32,137 nucleotides of DNA from a virus. Positions 21,162-28,934 of the stretch are shown piece after piece (position 1 is the first letter of the stretch; every line of letters starts with the position of its first letter). The notes below the pieces were generated by a model that was not told the DNA's origin, ran no database searches, and worked only from the letters and a program-made list of their open reading frames with translations. The translations under genes and the position numbers were made by a program. The stretch is from positions 1 through 32,137 of the IMG/VR virus record IMGVR_UViG_3300031749_000022; one strand, written 5' to 3'.

Positions 21162-21478
21162 TGATCGATTGGGATGCCTATGTACTCGGACCGCTGCAGG
21201 GTGTCTTCGGTGAGGCAGTAACCTATATGCCCTACGGACAGACGAGCTTTCAGGTCAGCGGCATTTTCGATGAAGCCTATCGCGACGTCGATCTTGCCGG
21301 AGGGATGGGCATTACCAGCGAAATGCCGGTTCTTGGCGTGCAGATGTCTCAATTCCCAAGCCAGCCCATGCAAGGCGACAGCCTGACCATCCTGCGCACC
21401 GCCGAAACTTTCGTGGTTAAGGAAGTGCGCCTGGACGGTCACGGGGGCGCCAAGCTGATGCTCAATTTATCGACTTGA
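21161..21478 (+). CDS. Head-tail joining protein (lambda gpFII-like), 105 aa
   Basis: Start and stop overlap (TGATG). The size and strand pattern fit gpFII: 'VLGPLQGVFGEAVTYMP' (8-24), 'FQVSGIFDEAYRDVDL' (30-45), 'LGVQMSQFP' and 'GDSLTILRTAETFVVKEVRLDGHGGAKLMLNL' features. gpFII docks on gpW and forms the surface on which the tail is placed. It is the last gene of the lambda-type head module; from 21480 on the genes are Mu-type. Confidence 0.8.
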   Translation: MIDWDAYVLGPLQGVFGEAVTYMPYGQTSFQVSGIFDEAYRDVDLAGGMGITSEMPVLGVQMSQFPSQPMQGDSLTILRTAETFVVKEVRLDGHGGAKLMLNLST

Positions 21479-21479
21479 T

Positions 21480-22154
21480 ATGGCCGCACCTCAACAGCCA
21501 ATGCTTGCCAGGAGACAGCTGCGCCTGGCGGTGGTAGCCGCACTTCAGGGCATTCAGTCTATGGCCGGAATCGTCACGATTGATTCGCCGGGAGACTGGA
21601 GCACGCCTCCCGAAAAAATGCCTGCGATTTTGATTCGCGCAGGCAGGGAGCGCAAAGAATCGATTGGAAAAACAATTCCTGAGTTTAACACGAATGCAGT
21701 TGTAGAGATCGAAGCCAGGCTGGAAGAAGCGACAGCAGCTGCGGCGCAGGATGCCATCGAGGCGCTCGGTTACGCTATCGAGAATGCTGTTCTCAAGGAC
21801 TACAACATCGTCAGTATGGTGCAGCAGTTCACTTCGGTAGACACCGATACCGAAATTTCTGCAGAGGGAAGGCGGCAAATCGGAGCTTTTAAGATGGCCA
21901 TTTCCTGCGAAATGTTTGAAGCTTTCGATCCTGAGGAAACCGATCCGCTCGCCACAACTTGGCCGGCGCCGTTCTCAGCAACATCGGCGCTCACAAGCAT
22001 AGGGTTGCATGCGGATATGGTCAATGTTTTCGATCAAAGCGGCACGTACACGCCTTCTGCTGATGCGCCTCCCTATACCCCCACGCCAGCTCCGAGAACG
22101 TCTGGTCCGGATGGTCGAGATGAAGGGGCACTCGATATTACGCTACCTCAATAA
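21480..22154 (+). CDS. Mu gp37-like tail terminator protein, 224 aa
   Basis: This gene begins one base after the gpFII-like stop. The core 'LAVVAALQGIQSMAGIVTIDSPGDW', 'PAILIRAGRERKESIGK', 'FNTNAVVEIEARLEEATAAAAQDAIEALGYAIENAVL' is the alpha/beta layout of tail terminators and of Mu gp37 (DUF1834). The C-terminal 40 residues are Pro/Thr/Ser-rich and disordered. It would sit at the top of the tail tube and stop its growth. It precedes a DUF2635 gene and the sheath, exactly as in Mu. Confidence 0.75.
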   Translation: MAAPQQPMLARRQLRLAVVAALQGIQSMAGIVTIDSPGDWSTPPEKMPAILIRAGRERKESIGKTIPEFNTNAVVEIEARLEEATAAAAQDAIEALGYAIENAVLKDYNIVSMVQQFTSVDTDTEISAEGRRQIGAFKMAISCEMFEAFDPEETDPLATTWPAPFSATSALTSIGLHADMVNVFDQSGTYTPSADAPPYTPTPAPRTSGPDGRDEGALDITLPQ

Positions 22155-22163
22155 GGAGATGAC

Positions 22164-22325
22164 ATGTTTGTCAAGCCAGCAAACGGCATGAAGATTCGGG
22201 ATCCGGACCTCAAAGATTTGATCCCGGAAGAGGGGAGGGAGGTGCCGGAGTCCGGTTATTGGATTCGGCGTGTTCGCGACCGGGATGTCGTCCTCGCTAC
22301 ACCTCCAAAGCCCAAAAAACCTTAA
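22164..22325 (+). CDS. DUF2635 protein (Mu gp38-like), 53 aa
   Basis: The 53-residue protein starts at an ATG 5 bases after AAGGAGATGAC (AAGGAG at 22153-22158). It begins 'MFVKPANGMKIRDPD' and contains 'IPEEGREVPESGYWIRRVRDRDVV', the DUF2635 signature. The family is found between gp37 and sheath genes of Mu-like phages; its function is unknown. A strong terminator follows 18 bases after the stop. Confidence 0.88.
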   Translation: MFVKPANGMKIRDPDLKDLIPEEGREVPESGYWIRRVRDRDVVLATPPKPKKP

Positions 22326-22343
22326 TCAGTATTTGAAAAAGAT

Positions 22344-22367
22344 AAACCGCCGAAAGGCGGTTTTTTT
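22344..22367 (+). terminator. Intrinsic terminator ahead of the tail sheath gene
   Basis: AAACCGCC (22344-22351), a GAAA tetraloop and GGCGGTTT (22356-22363) form a perfect stem that runs into seven T residues (22361-22367). It lies in the late operon 23 bases before the sheath ATG, and there is no evident promoter after it. Confidence 0.88.
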
Positions 22368-22390
22368 ATTGATCTTTTCGGAGATTTCAT

Positions 22391-23887
22391 ATGATCCCGT
22401 TCCAGAATCTGCCGCAAAACATTCGGGTTCCGTTGTTTTACGCGGAAATCAACAATTCCATGGCCAATACAGCAACCCAGAATCAGCGCGCGCTGATCAT
22501 TGGCCAGGCAACAGCTGCTGCAATATCTGCCGGGACCGTTCCGAACGTACCTGTCATTTCACAAGGTGTGGCAGATGCCGCCGCTGTCGGAGGGGTTGGC
22601 TCGATGTTGCACCTGATGACCGCCGCATATCGACTCAATGATCAGTTCGGCGAAGTCTGGTATTTGCCATTGGCCGACGATCCGGCGGCCACGGCCGCAG
22701 GCGGAAGCATCAATTTCACTTCGGCGCCTTCGGCGAACGGGACACTATATCTCTATATCTCTGGGACCCGGATCGCGCTTCCCGTGCTACCAACCCAGAC
22801 GACCGCCAATCTTGCAACTGCACTTGCTGCCGCGATTACTGCGACACCGAATCTGCCGGTTACTGCAACCGTGGATGGTACCACACCGAGCAAGGTCGAT
22901 ATCACGGCTCTCAACAAGGGGCTGGCAGGAAACGATATCGACATTCGCCTCAATTATGGCGGCTCGCAGGCCAACGAGATCATGCCGCTGGGTCTTGCCG
23001 TCACGATTACGGCAATGAGCGGCGGCGCAACGAACCCTTCCCTCGCTACCGCGTTCGCGAATCTGGGTAGCGAATCGTTCGATTTCATCGCATTTCCCTA
23101 CACGGATTCTGTGAGTCTGGATGCCATCATGTCTTTGCTCAACGACTCAACGGGACGCTGGTCCTGGAGTCAGCAGATCTACGGCCATGCATTTGCCGCC
23201 AATCGTGGTACGCTTGGCACGCAAACGACGTTGGGCACCGCGCGCAACGATCAGCATGCCTCGATCATGGGGTTCAATGATAGCCCCACTCCGAACTGGA
23301 TATGGGCTGCTGCTATTACAGGCGCGGCCGCGGTCAGCCTGCGCAACGATCCGGCACTTCCGCTCCAGACGGTGGTGGTTCAGGGCGTATTGCCCCCCCC
23401 CATTGAGTCCAGATTTGCTCTTACTGATCGCAATACGCTGCTCTACGACGGCATTTCGACATTCAATGTTGCATCGGATGGAACCGTTTCAATCGAAAAC
23501 CTTATCACGACGTACCAGAAAAATTCCTTCGGCCAGCCGGACAACAGCTACCTGGAGGTCGAAACCATGTTCACGCTGGCTTATGTTCTGCGTTTCCTGG
23601 CCGCGCGCATCACGAGCAAATTTGCCCGCATGAAACTGGCGGCAAATGGTACACGATTCGCGGCAGGCTCCGCGATCGTGACGCCCAACATCATCCGGGC
23701 AGATCAGATCGCCGCCTATCAGGAACTGGAGTTCAACGGGTTTGTGCAAAATTCAACTGCCTTTGCCCAGGCGCTGATTGTCGAGCAAAACGCAACAAAC
23801 CCCAATCGTGTCGACGTGCTTTGGCCTGGCACATTGATCGATCAGCTCAGGATTTTCGCGCTGCTCGCGCAATTCCGTCTTCAATAA
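22391..23887 (+). CDS. Contractile tail sheath protein (Mu gpL family), 498 aa
   Basis: The ATG has GGAG 7 bases upstream. The protein begins like Mu gpL ('MIPFQNLPQNIRVPLFYAEINNS') and contains 'QRALIIGQ' (33-40), 'MLHLMTAAYRLNDQFGEVWYLPL' features (71-93), a beta-rich inserted domain (about 100-225), and a C-terminal half with 'FDFIAFPYTD', 'LPPPIESRFALTDRNTLLYDGISTF' and 'FLAARITSKFARMKLA'. It polymerises around the tube and contracts during infection. A tract of nine C residues (23393-23401) encodes the Pro-Pro-Pro. The length agrees with Mu gpL (495). Confidence 0.93.
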   Translation: MIPFQNLPQNIRVPLFYAEINNSMANTATQNQRALIIGQATAAAISAGTVPNVPVISQGVADAAAVGGVGSMLHLMTAAYRLNDQFGEVWYLPLADDPAATAAGGSINFTSAPSANGTLYLYISGTRIALPVLPTQTTANLATALAAAITATPNLPVTATVDGTTPSKVDITALNKGLAGNDIDIRLNYGGSQANEIMPLGLAVTITAMSGGATNPSLATAFANLGSESFDFIAFPYTDSVSLDAIMSLLNDSTGRWSWSQQIYGHAFAANRGTLGTQTTLGTARNDQHASIMGFNDSPTPNWIWAAAITGAAAVSLRNDPALPLQTVVVQGVLPPPIESRFALTDRNTLLYDGISTFNVASDGTVSIENLITTYQKNSFGQPDNSYLEVETMFTLAYVLRFLAARITSKFARMKLAANGTRFAAGSAIVTPNIIRADQIAAYQELEFNGFVQNSTAFAQALIVEQNATNPNRVDVLWPGTLIDQLRIFALLAQFRLQ

Positions 23888-23900
23888 TCAGGAGTAAAAA

Positions 23901-24269
23901 ATGGCAGATACCACAAATCGCCTAGCGGGCGTCGCCTATGTCTCTGTGGACGGGCAAAGCTATATGCTGGCAGGAGATCTTTCTTACAGTGTCGCCGCTT
24001 TCGTAAGAGAAAGCCTAGTGGGTCAGGATTCTATTCATGGTTATTCTGAGAAACCTCACGTCCCATTCATTTCGGGTACTTTCAGGGATTCGGGAGGTTT
24101 GACTGTTGCAGATTTCAATGCAATGACAAATGTCACGGTCGTCGCCGAACTTGCAAACGGCAAGGTCATTACCGGCCGAAACATGTGGACGGCGGAGGCC
24201 CAGGAAGTGAAAACAATGGAAGGGACTTTCGAGGTGAAATGGGAAGGATTTTCCGTGGTGGAGGCATAA
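23901..24269 (+). CDS. Tail tube protein (Mu gpM family), 122 aa
   Basis: AGGAG lies 7 bases before the ATG. The protein follows the Mu tail tube pattern: 'RLAGVAYVSVDGQSYMLAGDLSYS' (7-30), 'REKS/RESLVGQDSIHGYSE' (36-50), 'PFISGTFRD' and 'VVAELANGKVITGRNMWTAEAQEVKTMEGTFEVKWEG'. It makes up the inner tube through which DNA passes. It is followed by the chaperone gene after 3 bases. Confidence 0.93.
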   Translation: MADTTNRLAGVAYVSVDGQSYMLAGDLSYSVAAFVRESLVGQDSIHGYSEKPHVPFISGTFRDSGGLTVADFNAMTNVTVVAELANGKVITGRNMWTAEAQEVKTMEGTFEVKWEGFSVVEA

Positions 24270-24272
24270 ACA

Positions 24273-24563
24273 ATGGAAAATTTCGAAGAAGAAAAAACCC
24301 TCGTGCTCCGCAAGCTAGTCAAAGTTGGGGACGTTGAATACGACAGCCTCCAGCTTAGAGAGCCAACAGCCGGAGAGCTTTCCAAGGCGAACAAGCAGGC
24401 CGATCCGATTGACGCTTCAATCGTGCTCATCTCCCTCGTGGCAAAAGTACCGCGGACAGCAGTAGAAGGACTTTGCCAGCGCGACCTGGAGGATGCGGCC
24501 GATTTTTTGGGCCGCTTCAGCGACGCTTCCCAGAAAACTTCCGGGATGTCGTCGCAGATCTGA
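24273..24563 (+). CDS. Tail assembly chaperone (Mu gp41-like), unshifted product, 96 aa
   Basis: The protein has the gp41/gpE-type pattern: 'LRKLVKVGDVEYDSLQLREPTAGELSKANK' (12-41), then 'ASIVLISLVAKVPRTAVEGL' (48-67) and 'RDLEDAADFLG' (70-80). It binds the tape measure protein during tail assembly. In such phages a longer form is produced by ribosomal frameshifting; here a slippery heptamer lies at 24503-24509 near codons 78-79. The normal product ends at 24563, while the second frame goes on to 24676. Confidence 0.87.
   Translation: MENFEEEKTLVLRKLVKVGDVEYDSLQLREPTAGELSKANKQADPIDASIVLISLVAKVPRTAVEGLCQRDLEDAADFLGRFSDASQKTSGMSSQI
24503..24509 (+). promoter_or_regulatory. Slippery heptamer for -1 frameshift
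   Basis: T TTT TTG in the phase of the chaperone gene (codons GAT TTT TTG), an X XXY YYZ site. Backing up by one base joins the first 79 codons to the open frame that runs to 24676. Confidence 0.65.
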
Positions 24564-24676
24564 GCAGGTTTTTCGGGTGGGGCCCGCAGGATGCCTGGGA
24601 GCTTACCTGGACGGAACTGGAGTTCTGGAATGCCCAGGCACACAGACTAGCAAAGGCAGAACAGCATGGCGAATGA
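24509..24676 (+). CDS. Frameshifted extension of the tail assembly chaperone (gpT-like part)
   Basis: After a -1 shift at 24503-24509 the frame continues for 55 residues and gives a 134-residue fusion that starts at 24273. The extension contains 'DVVADLSRFFGWGPQDAWELTWTELEFWNAQAHRLAK', the pattern seen in the shifted parts of tail chaperones ('FGW', then 'L.W.EL..W...A'). It has no start codon of its own with a ribosome-binding site. The longer form would be made in a few per cent and link tape measure and tube subunits. It ends within the first codons of the tape measure gene. The exact slip position is inferred. Confidence 0.72.
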   Translation, partial: GPLQRRFPENFRDVVADLSRFFGWGPQDAWELTWTELEFWNAQAHRLAKAEQHGE

Positions 24677-26429
24677 CTTTCAGATCAGGATTAGCGCTGT
24701 CGACAAGCTGACCGCAACCGTCAGAGGCATCAATGATCGAATGGCAAAGCTTACACGCCCGATCGACAACATTCGCAACTCGATGAAATCATTGACGCGT
24801 GAAGCCGGCCTCGACCGGTTCGGCAAAAACCTCAAGAACGTTTCCGAAAAAGCGGGGCGCGTCTCGTCCAACATCCGCTCGATCGTTGCACCTCTGACCG
24901 CGATCGTCGGCGTCGGCACGGTCGCCGGGGTCGCCGATCTGGCAGCGCAATTCGGCAGATGGGGAAACTCTCTGACCAGAACGTCGTCGGTACTGGGTGT
25001 CTCCACGGGCAATCTTCAGGAATTCCAGGCTGCAGCCAAGATGGCCGGCCTTTCGTCTGATTCTATGACGGCAAGCTTGAAAAGCATGGGTGATACGCTC
25101 GAGGATGCGACCTATGGGCGCAACCAGGAAGCGCTGATGATGATGAACCGCCTGCACATTACGCTTCATCGTACAAAAAGTGGCGCTATTGATTCTGCGC
25201 GCGGATTGAAAGATCTTGCCGATGCGCTTCAAAGCCCATCCTTCAAGGGAAATGTACAGGCCCAGGCACTCGTGGCGAGAACTTTTGGCGTCGAATCGAT
25301 GCTCTATCTTCTGCAAAAAGGCTCGAAGGGGATCGACGCCTATATTGCGCAGGCGCGGAAACTTGGGCTGATCATGTCGCCGGCCCAGATCGCCGCTGCA
25401 AATCGATACAACGAAAACATGATGCGCTTCGACATGACGCTCACCAATCTCCGGAATACTATCGGGAACGCTCTGATGCCGGTGCTCGGTCCGCTACTGC
25501 AGAGGCTGACGGCCTGGATATCGAACAATAAGGCCATTATTGCCACAGGCATCACCAATTTTGTGAAGCGCTTAGCAGATGCCATTGCGCACACCGATTG
25601 GGAGAAATTCAAGGTGGGGGCTATTGCAGTTGCTGGTGTTCTTGGCGCAGGCCTTGCGGCCAATGTGCTCAATCTGGCACTTGCCATAGGCAAGCTTGCA
25701 TGGTCGATGGGGTCATTCATCAAGATCGCGGCCGGCGTCGGAATGTCGGGCGCATTGGCCAATCTCGGAAAGCTCGGTTTGGTCGCAGGCGCTGGGTTTG
25801 CCGGCTGGGAAGCTGGCAAATATATCGTGAACCCGTTGCTGAACTGGGGCGTTGGCAAGCTAACAGGAGGCAAGGAGGATAGCCTTGGCGGCTGGATGTA
25901 TGATGCCACCCACAAGAGAGGCCCGATCGGCTTGAGTCAGAACAACCCTGGAAATCTCCGGCGTTGGGGAAATAATATCCGTATGAACGGATTCGCGGTG
26001 TTCAAGACACCAGGGCAAGGAATCACCGCCATGGCGGAAAACCTTCGAGGATATCAGAACCGGTACGGACTGAATACTCTCCGCGGCATCATCAATCGAT
26101 ATGCTCCGTCGAGCGAAAATGATACCGCAGCCTATATTGCCGACGTGTCAAAGCATACCGGGTTCGGCGCGGATCAGCGGCTCAACCTGAACGACGCCAG
26201 AACGCTGGCCCCTCTCGTGTCTGCGATGATTCTGCATGAAAACGGAAAAAATCCTTACACGAATCCGCAAATCGACGCCAGCGTTCAGGCGGCGCTTCGT
26301 GAACCCCAGAAGGTGCACGTCGAAGTGTCGTTCAAGAATACGCCTTCCGGCACCCGAGTGGCCACCAAGACCGATAAGGGCGCTTCGGTTGCGCTGCGCA
26401 TAGGGCATTCCCTTCATCCCGCATCATGA
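24666..26429 (+). CDS. Tail tape measure protein with lysozyme-like domain, 587 aa
   Basis: The protein sets tail length and is ejected ahead of the DNA. It starts with the 'FQIRISAVDKLTATVRGINDRMAKL' pattern of Mu-type tape measures. Hydrophobic segments lie at about 74-95 and 315-385. From about 425 to 535 there is a peptidoglycan-degrading type domain: 'NNPGNLRRW', 'FKTPGQGITAMAENLRGY', 'APSSENDTAAYIADV', 'LAPLVSAMILHENGKNPY'. This is the pattern of structural lysozyme-like virion domains (P5-like). At the usual 0.15 nm per residue the length would fit a tail of roughly 80-90 nm (inference). The ATG overlaps the end of the shifted chaperone frame. Confidence 0.88.
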   Translation: MANDFQIRISAVDKLTATVRGINDRMAKLTRPIDNIRNSMKSLTREAGLDRFGKNLKNVSEKAGRVSSNIRSIVAPLTAIVGVGTVAGVADLAAQFGRWGNSLTRTSSVLGVSTGNLQEFQAAAKMAGLSSDSMTASLKSMGDTLEDATYGRNQEALMMMNRLHITLHRTKSGAIDSARGLKDLADALQSPSFKGNVQAQALVARTFGVESMLYLLQKGSKGIDAYIAQARKLGLIMSPAQIAAANRYNENMMRFDMTLTNLRNTIGNALMPVLGPLLQRLTAWISNNKAIIATGITNFVKRLADAIAHTDWEKFKVGAIAVAGVLGAGLAANVLNLALAIGKLAWSMGSFIKIAAGVGMSGALANLGKLGLVAGAGFAGWEAGKYIVNPLLNWGVGKLTGGKEDSLGGWMYDATHKRGPIGLSQNNPGNLRRWGNNIRMNGFAVFKTPGQGITAMAENLRGYQNRYGLNTLRGIINRYAPSSENDTAAYIADVSKHTGFGADQRLNLNDARTLAPLVSAMILHENGKNPYTNPQIDASVQAALREPQKVHVEVSFKNTPSGTRVATKTDKGASVALRIGHSLHPAS

Positions 26430-27871
26430 GTCTCTCAAATATTTCATCTTCGCTTATTCGCACCTCTGGAGCGGCTCAGGGTGTCAGCAATATCGTCCAG
26501 GGAGTTGGGCAGACACTCGGTTCTCTGACATCCGGAACCTACTGGGAGCAGCTGCGGCCGGCATCCTTTCGAGGCATCCCGTTCGGAGTGTTCGGCAGCC
26601 AAGTACGATTTGGCAGGCGTAACGCAGAACATGATTATCCCAAGCGCGACATTGTGTGGATCGAGGACATGGGCCGCGCAGCTCGAAAGATCCGGCTTAC
26701 CGGATTTCTCGTTGGCGATGACGTCATTGCTCAGCGTGACAGGCTGATTGCTGCGTGCGAGGCCCCCGGAAATGGCGAGCTCATCCATCCGACATTAGGG
26801 CGTCTCGTCGTAAGCCTGATGGAGGCGGATTCGCAAGAGCGTTGGGATAACGGCCGCGTATTCGAAATTTCGTTTTATTTCGTTGAGCAGGGGAAACGGG
26901 TATTCCCTTCAGCCTCCACATCAACATTTGATTCTGTCATGTCTGCAGCAATTGGGGCAGATGCCGGGGCTCTATCGGATTTTGTGACGCAGGCCTCATC
27001 TGCACTGTCATATGGATCGGCCGTTCTTTCGCAGGCGGTCACGACGACAGCGAATTGGGCATCGATTGCCAGTTCCGCAGTGACGAATGCCACGAGTCTT
27101 TTCAGTCTAGTACAGTCCATTCCTGCGGCAGCCGGACAGCTCGGCCGGTTCGGCGGCCAGCAAGCATCCTTTACGTCTGCAAATCAACAATATCTTGCTT
27201 CGGGACTCGCCACCACAACGCAGGGATTGATCGCGCAAGCGGCCGCTTCTCGTCAAGCCGTAACATCGAATCTTGCGAATTTGGGCGCCGCATCAGCCAC
27301 CCTGAGCGCATCAACCGCATCGGCTTATGCAACGCAGGCACAGGTGACAAATGCGGCCGTTCTGTCGGCCGTTCCGACACCCGGAGAAGCTATTCAGACC
27401 ATGCAGAATATGGCAACTTTTACCCCCGCAGACCCGGTACCGGCATCCATCGTAGGCGCCGCTATGAATAGCATGCAGGGTGCCGTGGGGGATTTGATGC
27501 GTCGTGCCGCGGTTGTATCGATGGCACGCGCATCGGCGAGTTACCAGCCAACATCCAGAATGAATGCTTCATCAGTCATGACGACGATATCTTCTATTCT
27601 CGATGCGGAGATTCTTGTCGCCGGCGACCAAGGGCAGGACGCTACCTATTCTGGCTTGCGCACGCTTAGAGCAGCTGTTGTGCAGGATCTGACAACACGC
27701 GGCGCGCAGCTTCCTTCGATGGTGACGATTTCCATGAATGCATCCATGCCGGCACTCGTGCTCGCGCAAAGGCTCTACAGGAATTATGCGAGATCCGACG
27801 AACTGGTGATGGAAGGCAATCCGATTCATCCAGCATTCATGCCGCGCTCTTTTGACGTGCTGTCGAGCTGA
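26426..27871 (+). CDS. Baseplate/tail protein gpN-like (DNA circularisation N-terminal domain), 481 aa
   Basis: The ATG overlaps the tape measure stop (ATGA). The N-terminal domain 'WEQLRPASFRGIPFGVFGSQVRFGRRNAEHDYPKRDIVWIEDMGR' features, then 'FLVGDDVIAQRDRLIAACEAPGNGELIHPTLG' (about 95-128), is the DNA_circ_N family of Mu gpN. It is followed by a long Ala/Ser/Thr-rich helical stretch (150-370) and a C-terminal helical domain ('MVTISMNASMPALVLAQRLYRNYARSDELV'). In Mu this protein belongs to the baseplate hub. It overlaps the next start by one base. Confidence 0.88.
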   Translation: MSLSNISSSLIRTSGAAQGVSNIVQGVGQTLGSLTSGTYWEQLRPASFRGIPFGVFGSQVRFGRRNAEHDYPKRDIVWIEDMGRAARKIRLTGFLVGDDVIAQRDRLIAACEAPGNGELIHPTLGRLVVSLMEADSQERWDNGRVFEISFYFVEQGKRVFPSASTSTFDSVMSAAIGADAGALSDFVTQASSALSYGSAVLSQAVTTTANWASIASSAVTNATSLFSLVQSIPAAAGQLGRFGGQQASFTSANQQYLASGLATTTQGLIAQAAASRQAVTSNLANLGAASATLSASTASAYATQAQVTNAAVLSAVPTPGEAIQTMQNMATFTPADPVPASIVGAAMNSMQGAVGDLMRRAAVVSMARASASYQPTSRMNASSVMTTISSILDAEILVAGDQGQDATYSGLRTLRAAVVQDLTTRGAQLPSMVTISMNASMPALVLAQRLYRNYARSDELVMEGNPIHPAFMPRSFDVLSS

Positions 27872-28932
27872 TGGACGACCTGACCCTAGTTGTAGGGGCT
27901 CGGAAAATTTCCGGGTGGACTAATATTCGCGTAACGAGGGGAGCAGAGCGGCTGCCCAACGATTTCGAAATCGGCATGACCGAACGTTTTCCTGGCGAGC
28001 TGAATGCATGGATTGTCCAACCCGGGGATGCCTGCAAGGTCCTGCTCGGATCTGACCTGGTGATCACTGGATACATCGATCGCTACATTCAATCGATGTC
28101 AGCCTCAGGACATACCATCCGTGTCTTAGGTAGGGGGAAATGCTGTGACCTGGTGGACTGCGCGGCCGAATGGCCGAACAGTCAGATTACCGGATCCTCG
28201 GCTTTCCAGATCGCGCAGAAGCTGGCTGGGCCTTATGGGATTTCGGTGGCCTGTGATGTCTCGAATTTACCTTCAGTTACCCAGTTCAACCTGGTCATCG
28301 GAGAGTCTGCTTTCGAGATCATCGAAAGAATTTGCAGAGCTGCTTCGCTGCTTTCCTACGAATTGCCGGACGGCACGCTCAATCTGACCAGGATCGGCGA
28401 TACAAGTGCCGCTAGCGGCATCCAGGAAGGCGTCAATATCCAAGAAGTAAGCTACATGCGCAGCATGGACAACCGCTATTCGGAGGTCAATGCCTTCTTG
28501 AATTCGGTTGATCTTTTCGGCGATTTGGGAAGCGGCGATGGAAACTTGCTGATTACCGTGAAAGATCCCAATGTCCCGCGCCATAGGATGATGGTCGTTA
28601 TTGCTGAAGGACGCGGATACGGCGAGGACATCGCCAAGCAGAAGGCCTTGTGGGAAGTCAAGCGCAGAGAAGGTCGCTCATCCGTGGTGACGGTGAAGGT
28701 TGATTCATGGCGCGATAGCGCCGGCAAACTCTGGGCTCCGAATACGCTTGTTCCGGTGCTCGATCTACCTTCCCTGCATCTCAAGGCAAGCGGATGGGTA
28801 ATCGGGGAAGTGACCTACAACCTCGATGAAGATCGGGGCACGACGGCTGATTTGCTCATTATGCCGCCGGATGCTTATGCGCTGCAGCCCGTGTTGCTTA
28901 TGCCTGTTCCGGCGGATGTGCCGACGCTGTAA
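27871..28932 (+). CDS. Baseplate hub protein gpP-like (Mu gp44), 353 aa
   Basis: It starts at the last base of the gpN stop. The pattern 'LVVGARKISGWTNIRVTRGAERLPNDFEIGMTER', 'PGDACKVLLGSDLVITGYIDRY', 'RVLGRGKCCDLVDCAAEWP', 'AFQIAQKLAGPYGISV' is characteristic of the Mu gp44 (gpP) and gpD-like hub fold. The C-terminus holds 'GRGYGEDIAKQKALWEVKRREGRS', 'LWAPNTLVPVLDLP'. It forms the trimeric ring on which the spike sits. It contains four cysteines in the first half, uncommon for the family. Confidence 0.9.
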   Translation: MDDLTLVVGARKISGWTNIRVTRGAERLPNDFEIGMTERFPGELNAWIVQPGDACKVLLGSDLVITGYIDRYIQSMSASGHTIRVLGRGKCCDLVDCAAEWPNSQITGSSAFQIAQKLAGPYGISVACDVSNLPSVTQFNLVIGESAFEIIERICRAASLLSYELPDGTLNLTRIGDTSAASGIQEGVNIQEVSYMRSMDNRYSEVNAFLNSVDLFGDLGSGDGNLLITVKDPNVPRHRMMVVIAEGRGYGEDIAKQKALWEVKRREGRSSVVTVKVDSWRDSAGKLWAPNTLVPVLDLPSLHLKASGWVIGEVTYNLDEDRGTTADLLIMPPDAYALQPVLLMPVPADVPTL

Positions 28933-28934
28933 CC

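Noticed and set aside
23393-23401. Nine-C tract in the sheath gene
   Set aside because: It encodes Pro-Pro-Pro and fits the sheath sequence; a phase-variable essential virion gene is unlikely and other 7-base homopolymers occur by chance in the window.
28016-28024. Extra copy of the iteron octamer in the gpP-like gene
   Set aside because: It is a single isolated copy within coding sequence, as expected by chance for an 8-base word in about 32 kb.
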